Below are positions 6,422 to 11,382 of a DNA stretch of 11,382 nt, in pieces. A model generated the notes under the pieces. That model saw only the letters and a program-made list of their open reading frames with translations. It was not told the DNA's origin and searched no databases. The position numbers and the translations under genes are program-made. The stretch comes from an uncultured Gammaproteobacteria bacterium (GTDB taxonomy: Bacteria; Pseudomonadota; Gammaproteobacteria; Rariloculales; Rariloculaceae): contig CAMPKU010000141.1 of the NCBI GenBank assembly GCA_946887385.1, positions 1 through 11,382 of the forward strand, written 5' to 3'. Each line of letters starts with the position of its first letter. Position 1 is the first letter of the stretch.

Positions 6422-6426
6422 TGTTG

Positions 6427-8430
6427 ATGACGACGACGCTATCCGAATCCGCAGCAGTCCATCGGGAACTGTTGAGCCCACGGGTTGCCACCCAACGGGG
6501 CTCGTTCATCGACGACCTAGCTGCCTATGCCACGCAGCATCAAGCCCAGCATTGGCGCGGCACATTTGCAGAATTTTTACACGACATCCTTCCTTTAGAT
6601 CCCGGCAAGCTCACGCGCTCATCGCATCAGTACGTCTACGACATGCTGTGCGCCTATCGCGACGTCGCGGTGCGCGACGAAGCGGCCGACGAGCAAGCGC
6701 CGCGCAAAGCCACCGCGCTGTTCGCCGGAGAACTGTTCGGCATCGACAGCGCGCTCGAACGCGTCATCGACTATTTCAAGGCCGCGGCTGCGGGCTCCGA
6801 CGTGGGCCGGCGGCTGCTGCTTTTGCTCGGACCGCCGTCGGGCGGCAAATCCTCGCTCGTGATCCTGCTGAAGCGCGGGCTCGAGGAATACAGCCACACC
6901 GACGACGGCGCGCTGTATGCACTGCAGGGCTCGCCGCTGCACGAGTCGCCGCTGAATTTGGTGCCGGTGAGCTTGCGGCCGCGGTTCCGCGCCACCTACG
7001 GCGTGGATATTCAAGGCGAGCTGTCGCCGTACGCGCGTGCGCGCCTCGACGACGAGTTCAAAGGTGACTTCATGCGCTTCCCCGTGGAGCGCATCTTTTT
7101 ATCCGAGGCGGCGCGTGTGGGCGTGGGCACGTATGCGCCGCACGACCCCACGACGGCCGACATCGCGGATCTGGTGGGCTCCGTGGACTTGTCCAAGGTG
7201 GCCGACATCGGCGACGAGGGCGATCCGCGCGCGTGGTCGTGGTCGGGCGCCGTGTACGCCGCGAGCCGCGGCGTGCTCGAGATGATCGAGATCTTGAAGG
7301 TGAAGCGCGAGTTTCTGTACTTGCTGCTCACGCTCACGCAAGAGAAGAACGTGAAGGTGTCGCGCTTCCCGCTCATCCATCTCGACGAGACGATCCTGGC
7401 GCACACGAACCTGGCCGAATTCCACAAGTTCCTTCAGGAAAAGGAAAACGAGGCGCTGCTCGACCGCATGGTGATCATCAAGGTGCCGTACACCTTGTCG
7501 TTCCATGACGAGGCGCGCATCTACCGCAAGCTGGTGTCGAGCGCGCCGGCGTTCCGCAAGGTGCACTTCGATCCGCACGTGCTCGATCTCGCCTCCGTGT
7601 TCGCCATCCTCACGCGGCTGCAGAAGCCGCAGCGCGAGGGTCTCGATCTCACGAAGAAGCTCAAGCTCTACGCCAACGAGGACGTGGAGGGCTTCACGGC
7701 GGCCGACGTGCCGCGCATTCACCAGGAGTCCACGGACGAGGGCCTCACGGGCGTGAGCCCGCGCTTCGTGATCAACGCCATCAGCAACGCGATCACGCGC
7801 AACAACGTGGCGAGTCTCACGAGCATGGAGATGCTGCTGGCGCTGAAAGACGCCATCGAGACCGATGCGCGCATGGACGCGAGCCGCAAGAAGCAGTGGA
7901 TCGAGTTCCTGGTGCTGGCGCGCAAGGACTTCTACAACCGCTGGGTGAAGGAAGACGTGCACCGCGCGCTGTTCGCCTCGTTCCAGGAAGAGGCGCAGGA
8001 GCTGCTCGAGAAGTACTTGGACGAGATCGAGGCGTCGCTCGACAAGCGCGAGGTGGAAGACCCGATCACGGGTGAGTCGCGCCCGCCCGACGAGCGTTTC
8101 CTGCGCTCGGTGGAGGAGAAGATCAAGATCTCGGAGTCCGGCAAGCTGTCGTTCCGCCAGGAAGTGGTGCGCAAGGCCATGGTGGCGTTCAAGGCCGGCG
8201 AGAAGTTCACGCTCGACAATCACTCGCGCCTGCACGAGGCCATCGAGCAGTACTTGTTCGAGGAGCGCCGCGACGTGCTGCGGCTCGTCACCTCGAGGTC
8301 GCGGCCGGATGATGAGGCCGAGCAGAAGATCTCGGCCGTGCAGGAGCGGTTGATCCGCGAGTACGGCTACGACGAGCACAGCGCCAAGGAAGCGCTCAAC
8401 TACGTCACTACATTGCTGTCGCAGGAGTAG
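6427..8430 (+). CDS. prkA: PrkA-family serine protein kinase / AAA+ protein
   Basis: This 667-residue protein is PrkA (YeaG in E. coli), a cytoplasmic protein with an AAA+ domain and a C-terminal kinase-like domain. The Walker A loop is GPPSGGKSS (135-143, Lys141). Conserved PrkA stretches include WRGTFAEFL (43-51), ERIFLSEA (221-228), the LVGSVDLSKVADIG region (249-262), LLLTLTQEKNVK (299-310), FPLIHLDETILAHTN (314-328), NEALLDRM (341-348) and VPYTLSFHDE (353-362). The PrkA C-terminal domain begins near 400 and includes DEGLTGVSPRFVIN (437-450) and PPDERFLRSVEEKIKISE (553-570). Length and motifs resemble the Bacillus PrkA type more than E. coli YeaG, with about 25 extra residues at the N-terminus. 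PrkA phosphorylates serine in vitro in some species and has also been reported to act as an ATP-dependent protease, so its biochemical role is unsettled. It heads the prkA-yhbH-spoVR operon behind a probable sigma-54 promoter. Confidence 0.95.
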   Translation: MTTTLSESAAVHRELLSPRVATQRGSFIDDLAAYATQHQAQHWRGTFAEFLHDILPLDPGKLTRSSHQYVYDMLCAYRDVAVRDEAADEQAPRKATALFAGELFGIDSALERVIDYFKAAAAGSDVGRRLLLLLGPPSGGKSSLVILLKRGLEEYSHTDDGALYALQGSPLHESPLNLVPVSLRPRFRATYGVDIQGELSPYARARLDDEFKGDFMRFPVERIFLSEAARVGVGTYAPHDPTTADIADLVGSVDLSKVADIGDEGDPRAWSWSGAVYAASRGVLEMIEILKVKREFLYLLLTLTQEKNVKVSRFPLIHLDETILAHTNLAEFHKFLQEKENEALLDRMVIIKVPYTLSFHDEARIYRKLVSSAPAFRKVHFDPHVLDLASVFAILTRLQKPQREGLDLTKKLKLYANEDVEGFTAADVPRIHQESTDEGLTGVSPRFVINAISNAITRNNVASLTSMEMLLALKDAIETDARMDASRKKQWIEFLVLARKDFYNRWVKEDVHRALFASFQEEAQELLEKYLDEIEASLDKREVEDPITGESRPPDERFLRSVEEKIKISESGKLSFRQEVVRKAMVAFKAGEKFTLDNHSRLHEAIEQYLFEERRDVLRLVTSRSRPDDEAEQKISAVQERLIREYGYDEHSAKEALNYVTTLLSQE

Positions 8431-8465
8431 AGCAGGCTCCGAGACGTTAGGGAGGACACAAGACA

Positions 8466-9626
8466 ATGGCAGGGCCGTCCGGTTTCGTAGATCCAACGGG
8501 TTCCGGGCGCCAGTGGTACGACCTGTTCTCGCGCGGCGCCCGCGATTGGTTGCGGCATAACGACAAGGTGCGCGCGGCGGTGCGCGACAAGCTCCCCGAG
8601 CTCATCGCCGGCAGCGATCTGCTCCCGAACGCCGATCGCACGGTGCAAGTGCCCGTGCGCTTCCTCGAGCACGCGCGCTTGCGGCTGCGCGACCCCGAGC
8701 AGTCGGAAGGCGTGGGCCAAGGCGCCGGCAAGCCCGGCGACCAGCTCGTGCAACCGAGCGACGGCGCCGTGGCGAAGGGCGCCGGCGGCAACGAGGACGG
8801 CGGCTACCAGTTCATCCTCGAGCTCAAGATCGACGACATCGTCGATTGGCTGTGGGAAGAGCTGAAGCTACCGAACCTCAAGGTCAAAGAGGGCGCCGTC
8901 CAGTACGACGACTACACGCGCGAGGGCTGGAGCCGCCGCGGCGTACGCTCCCGCCTCGATCGGCGTCGCTCGTTGAAAGAAGCGCTGAAGCGCCGCGCCG
9001 TTCAACAGGACGCGCCGCCGTTCACGAACGACGACCTCCGCTATCGGCAGCTGGCGATCCGGCGCCGGCCCGCCACCGAGGCCGTGGTGTATTTCGCCAT
9101 GGACGTGTCCTCGAGCATGACGGAGCACGATCGCAAGCTCGCGAAGACCTTCTTCTTCTGGGTGGTGCAGGGGTTGCGCCGCCAGTACACGCATCTCGAG
9201 GCCGTGTTCGTGGCGCACACAGTCGAGGCCTGGGAGTTTCCGGAGGCCGACTTCTTCGAGGTGAGCGGCAGCGGCGGCACCGTGGCATCGACGGCGTTTC
9301 GCAAAGTGCTCGACATCGCGCTGGAGCGCTACGAGCCGAGCCGTTTCAACACCTACGTGTTCTACGCTTCGGACGGCGCCAACTTCCACAACGATCGCGA
9401 AGCCGCGCTGGCCGCGCTGCTTCAGGTCGGCGCCATCGCGAATTACGTGGGCTACGTGGAGACCGCGTCCATGGCGCAGCAGCCGCTGCAATCCGAGACC
9501 GCCATGCTGTTCGAGCAGCTCGAGGCCGTGACGGGTGCCGCGGGCCGGCATGCGCTGTCGTCGCCGGAGTCCGTGTGGGACGCGATCCGCGCGTTCTTCA
9601 CCCAGCGCGCAGAGGTCGAGGTATAG
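8466..9626 (+). CDS. yhbH: YhbH/YeaH family protein (DUF444), MIDAS-like
   Basis: This 386-residue protein belongs to the DUF444/UPF0229 family that almost always accompanies PrkA. The N-terminal part (1 to about 75) is basic and helical. A Gly-rich linker follows (about 81-113), then ELKIDDIVDWLWEELKLPNL (119-138). A von Willebrand A-like domain starts near 204 with YFAMDVSSSM. D213, S215 and S217 form a DxSxS metal-ion-dependent adhesion (MIDAS) motif. SGSGGT (267-272) and YASDGANF (300-307) supply the usual further metal-site positions. Such proteins are thought to work with PrkA, possibly as a partner or substrate, but no enzymatic activity is established. AGGGAGG (8449-8455) lies 10 bases before the ATG and 35 bases separate it from the prkA stop, so it is cotranscribed. 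Its length is close to the Bacillus YhbH form and shorter than E. coli YeaH. Confidence 0.93.
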   Translation: MAGPSGFVDPTGSGRQWYDLFSRGARDWLRHNDKVRAAVRDKLPELIAGSDLLPNADRTVQVPVRFLEHARLRLRDPEQSEGVGQGAGKPGDQLVQPSDGAVAKGAGGNEDGGYQFILELKIDDIVDWLWEELKLPNLKVKEGAVQYDDYTREGWSRRGVRSRLDRRRSLKEALKRRAVQQDAPPFTNDDLRYRQLAIRRRPATEAVVYFAMDVSSSMTEHDRKLAKTFFFWVVQGLRRQYTHLEAVFVAHTVEAWEFPEADFFEVSGSGGTVASTAFRKVLDIALERYEPSRFNTYVFYASDGANFHNDREAALAALLQVGAIANYVGYVETASMAQQPLQSETAMLFEQLEAVTGAAGRHALSSPESVWDAIRAFFTQRAEVEV

Positions 9627-9630
9627 CCGC

Positions 9631-11001
9631 ATGAACGGAGTGCTGCAGGGCTACGCCGGGCGGCTCGAGAAGCTGGCGCAGGAGCACGGTCTCGACTACT
9701 ACCCCGTGCAGTTCGAAGAAGTGCCGTCGAGCTTCATGATGGAAGTGGCGGTGTACGGACTGCCGGTGCGCATGCCGCACTGGTCGTTCGGCGTGCGCTA
9801 CATCTATCAGCTCGTGCAGCATCGCATGGGCCACTCGCGGCTGTTCGAGGTGGTGTTTCCCGGCAATCCGGGGCGCGCGTACTTGGCCGGCAACAACTCG
9901 CTGCAAGAAAACACGCTCGTCACGGCGCACGTGCTGGGTCACGCGGACTTTGCGAAGAACAACTCGTTGTTCAAGCGCAGCCAGGAGCAGGTGGGTTACC
10001 GCATCGTGGAGCAGGCCGCGGCGCATGCGCGCGAGATCGGCACGGCCGTCGAGCAATACGGGCAAACGCGCGTGGAACAGGTGCTCGACGCGGCGCTCGC
10101 GCTCGAAGCGCACATCGATCCGATCCAACCGCTGCGCCGCAACCGCTATCCGCACTACCTGGACGGGCAGCGCTCGGGGCACGAAGGCGGCTTTCACAAG
10201 CGATTCGAGAACTTGCCGGGCAGCGCCGTGGCCGTCGACGCGCCGCTCGAGCGCACGCGCGCACCGATTCCGCCGGCGCCCGAGCGCGATCTCTTGTGGT
10301 TCATTGCGGAGTACGCGCCGGAGCTCGAGGAGTGGGAGCGCGACATCTTCCGCGCTGTGCGCGAGGAGTCGTTCTATTTCCATCCCGTGTTCGCCTGCCA
10401 AATCATGAACGAAGGCTGGGCGTCGTACTGGCACGCGCGCCTGTTGCGCGAGGCGGATTTCCTGCCGCACAACGAATACTTGGACGCGCTGAAGACGCAC
10501 TCCGACGTCGTGCGGCCGCACGCGGCCGAGCAGCAGGCTTCGCTCGCCACGAACCCGTATCACCTGGGGTTCTCGATCTGGGAAGCGATCGTGGCCGAGC
10601 ACGGTTTACAGCGCGCCTTCGAGATCCGCGCCGAGGACGACGACTTCAGCTTCGTGCGCAACCATCTAACGCAGGAGCTGGCCGAGGAGCTGAAGCTGTT
10701 CCGCTACGAGAAGACCGCCGACGGCGGCGTGCGCGTGCTCGATCACGACATTCACGCGCTGCGCGAGACCATCCTGGCGCCGAAGTACAACTTCGGCGCG
10801 CCGGCCGTGCTGGCGAAGCACGTGGCCACCGACGGCTCGCTCACGCTGTATCACGAGCACGACACGGACGGCCGCGGGCTCGATCTCGAGCGCGCCGAGC
10901 GCGTGCTCGGCTACCTGCACAAGATGTGGCGCCGCCCCGTGACACTCGAGACCGTGGACGCGGCCGGCCAGCCGCGCACGCTGAGCCGCTCTACGGGCTA
11001 G
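9631..11001 (+). CDS. spoVR: SpoVR family protein
   Basis: This 456-residue protein is a SpoVR-family member (YcgB in E. coli), close in length to Bacillus SpoVR. Family hallmarks include PHWSFG (49-54), LFEVVFPGNPGRAYLAGNN (71-89), the His-rich segment AHVLGHADFAKNN (99-111), WFIAEYAPELEEWERDI (223-239) and CQIMNEGWASYWHARLL (256-272). These His/Glu-rich motifs are conserved and suggest a metal or active site, though no reaction is established. In Bacillus the gene affects spore cortex formation. In proteobacteria it is linked to stress and stationary phase, and it often occurs with prkA and yhbH. The ATG at 9631 lies four bases after the yhbH stop, with GAGG nine bases upstream. The frame is open further upstream, inside yhbH, but that part is not conserved. 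The stop is three bases from the stop of a convergent minus-strand gene. Confidence 0.93.
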   Translation: MNGVLQGYAGRLEKLAQEHGLDYYPVQFEEVPSSFMMEVAVYGLPVRMPHWSFGVRYIYQLVQHRMGHSRLFEVVFPGNPGRAYLAGNNSLQENTLVTAHVLGHADFAKNNSLFKRSQEQVGYRIVEQAAAHAREIGTAVEQYGQTRVEQVLDAALALEAHIDPIQPLRRNRYPHYLDGQRSGHEGGFHKRFENLPGSAVAVDAPLERTRAPIPPAPERDLLWFIAEYAPELEEWERDIFRAVREESFYFHPVFACQIMNEGWASYWHARLLREADFLPHNEYLDALKTHSDVVRPHAAEQQASLATNPYHLGFSIWEAIVAEHGLQRAFEIRAEDDDFSFVRNHLTQELAEELKLFRYEKTADGGVRVLDHDIHALRETILAPKYNFGAPAVLAKHVATDGSLTLYHEHDTDGRGLDLERAERVLGYLHKMWRRPVTLETVDAAGQPRTLSRSTG

Positions 11002-11004
11002 CCG

Positions 11005-11301
11005 CTATTTAAACAGGTCGTCGAGCACGGAACGCGCGGCGGCTTCGGCGGCCTGCTCGGCGGGGTTGTACGCGCGTTCGCTCGGCTTGAAGTAGTCGCA
11101 GAAGTTGGCGGCTTTCTTGTCACGCACCTCGATGGCGTCGTCCTCGCTGCACCCCTTCGGCTTGCGTGGCGCGTAGTGCACGCACATGCGGCACACGTGC
11201 ACGTGCACGCGGCACTTCGCGCACTCGTCGAGCCGCGCCAGCGGCAGCGTGAGCTTCGCGAGCGGTTCGCCGCACCGCCAGCACTTCAGCGCATGCCCCA
11301 T
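11005..11301 (-). CDS. Small Cys-rich probable zinc-binding protein, function unknown
   Basis: This 98-residue soluble protein starts MGHALKCWRCGEPL. Its eight cysteines are C7/C10, C27/C30, C37/C40, then C51 and C68: three CxxC pairs and two single Cys, enough for two zinc sites. The pattern CRMCVHYAP ... GCSEDD ... VRDKKAANFCDYF recalls conserved small hypothetical proteins of proteobacteria. I know no demonstrated function. The C-terminal 30 residues (AEQAAEAAARSVLDDLFK at the end) look like an amphipathic helix, perhaps for contact with a partner. The stop codon (TAG) is only three bases from the end of convergent spoVR, with no visible terminator between them, so antisense transcripts may overlap. 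The start has no strong Shine-Dalgarno; AAGG lies about 13 bases upstream. Confidence 0.75.
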   Translation of the reverse strand: MGHALKCWRCGEPLAKLTLPLARLDECAKCRVHVHVCRMCVHYAPRKPKGCSEDDAIEVRDKKAANFCDYFKPSERAYNPAEQAAEAAARSVLDDLFK

Positions 11302-11344
11302 GTCAACTCTGCTACCTTATCGCCCCGCTCTTGGATGCTAGCAG

Positions 11345-11382
11345 ATGGCCAACGGCGCGGAGCAGTGGGTAACGGTTGCCAC
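11345..11382 (+). CDS. Possible start of a rightward gene, cut by window edge
   Basis: An ATG at 11345 opens a frame reading MANGAEQWVTVAT, which runs off the right edge. The peptide looks like the start of a real protein, divergent from the Cys-rich gene with 43 bp between starts. There is no clear ribosome binding site, and another frame starting at 11335 is also open. Too little is present to name a product. Confidence 0.3.
   Translation, partial: MANGAEQWVTVA

Larger units (their letters stand above)
6091..6426 (+). other. 336-bp regulatory gap and long prkA leader
   Basis: This gap separates the coiled-coil gene from prkA and is clearly more AT-rich than the flanking genes from about 6130 on. 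It holds a weak stem-loop (6098-6123), the sigma-54-type promoter (6173-6188), a TATAAT (6230-6235), an inverted repeat GCCGAT/ATCGGC (6304-6309 and 6334-6339, 24-base loop), a 10-bp palindrome TGCCATGGCA (6390-6399) and an A-rich run near 6370-6382. The mRNA from the sigma-54 site would carry a leader of about 225 bases. No gene of convincing size lies here. Confidence 0.6.

Noticed and set aside
7099..8496. Minus-strand open frame of 465 codons opposite prkA
   Set aside because: It mirrors the codon pattern of prkA and has no recognisable motif; prkA is certain on the other strand.
9598..10602. Minus-strand open frame of 334 codons opposite spoVR
   Set aside because: No domain, Arg/Val/His-rich composition, lies fully under the conserved spoVR coding sequence.

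Overview
The window is high-GC bacterial DNA with densely packed genes. The gene content points to a proteobacterium, probably beta- or gammaproteobacterial: a KorAB 2-oxoacid oxidoreductase with its own flavoprotein, a sigma-54-type promoter, and a PrkA/YhbH/SpoVR module. The exact lineage cannot be fixed from this window. No rRNA, tRNA, CRISPR array or intact insertion sequence is visible.

Layout: (1) Left edge, minus strand: the start of an exported protein (signal peptide, then an Ala/Pro/Gly-rich tail built from a 21-bp tandem repeat) that runs off the window. (2) 411-5073, plus strand: a tight three-gene operon. It encodes a flavoprotein with an N-terminal Cys-rich Fe-S domain and two C-terminal 4Fe-4S motifs, then the fused gamma/alpha subunit and the TPP-binding beta subunit of a 2-oxoacid:acceptor oxidoreductase (KorA, KorB). 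The most likely reaction is CoA-dependent oxidation of 2-oxoglutarate, with electrons passed to NAD(P) through the flavoprotein. (3) 5074-5193: a strong REP-like palindrome directly after korB and a near-consensus CRP-type operator before the next gene. (4) 5194-6090: a 298-residue coiled-coil protein of unknown function with an approximately 38-residue internal repeat. (5) 6091-6426: a 336-bp regulatory gap with a near-perfect sigma-54 promoter at 6173-6188. (6) 6427-11001: the prkA-yhbH-spoVR operon, encoding a PrkA AAA+/kinase-like protein, a DUF444 protein with a MIDAS-type motif, and a SpoVR-family protein. (7) 11005-11301, minus strand: a small Cys-rich probable zinc-binding protein convergent with spoVR, its stop codon 3 bp from the spoVR stop. 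A possible plus-strand gene starts at 11345 and is cut by the window edge.

How the parts may work together (inference): in enterobacteria the prkA/yhbH homologues yeaG/yeaH are known members of the nitrogen-starvation response. A sigma-54 promoter here suggests the same control reaches the whole three-gene module. The neighbouring Kor operon handles a 2-oxoacid, and 2-oxoglutarate is the metabolite that signals nitrogen status, but a functional link between the two operons is only suggested by proximity. The parts that look least described are the repeat-built coiled-coil protein, the small Cys-rich protein and the regulatory sites in the two intergenic gaps.
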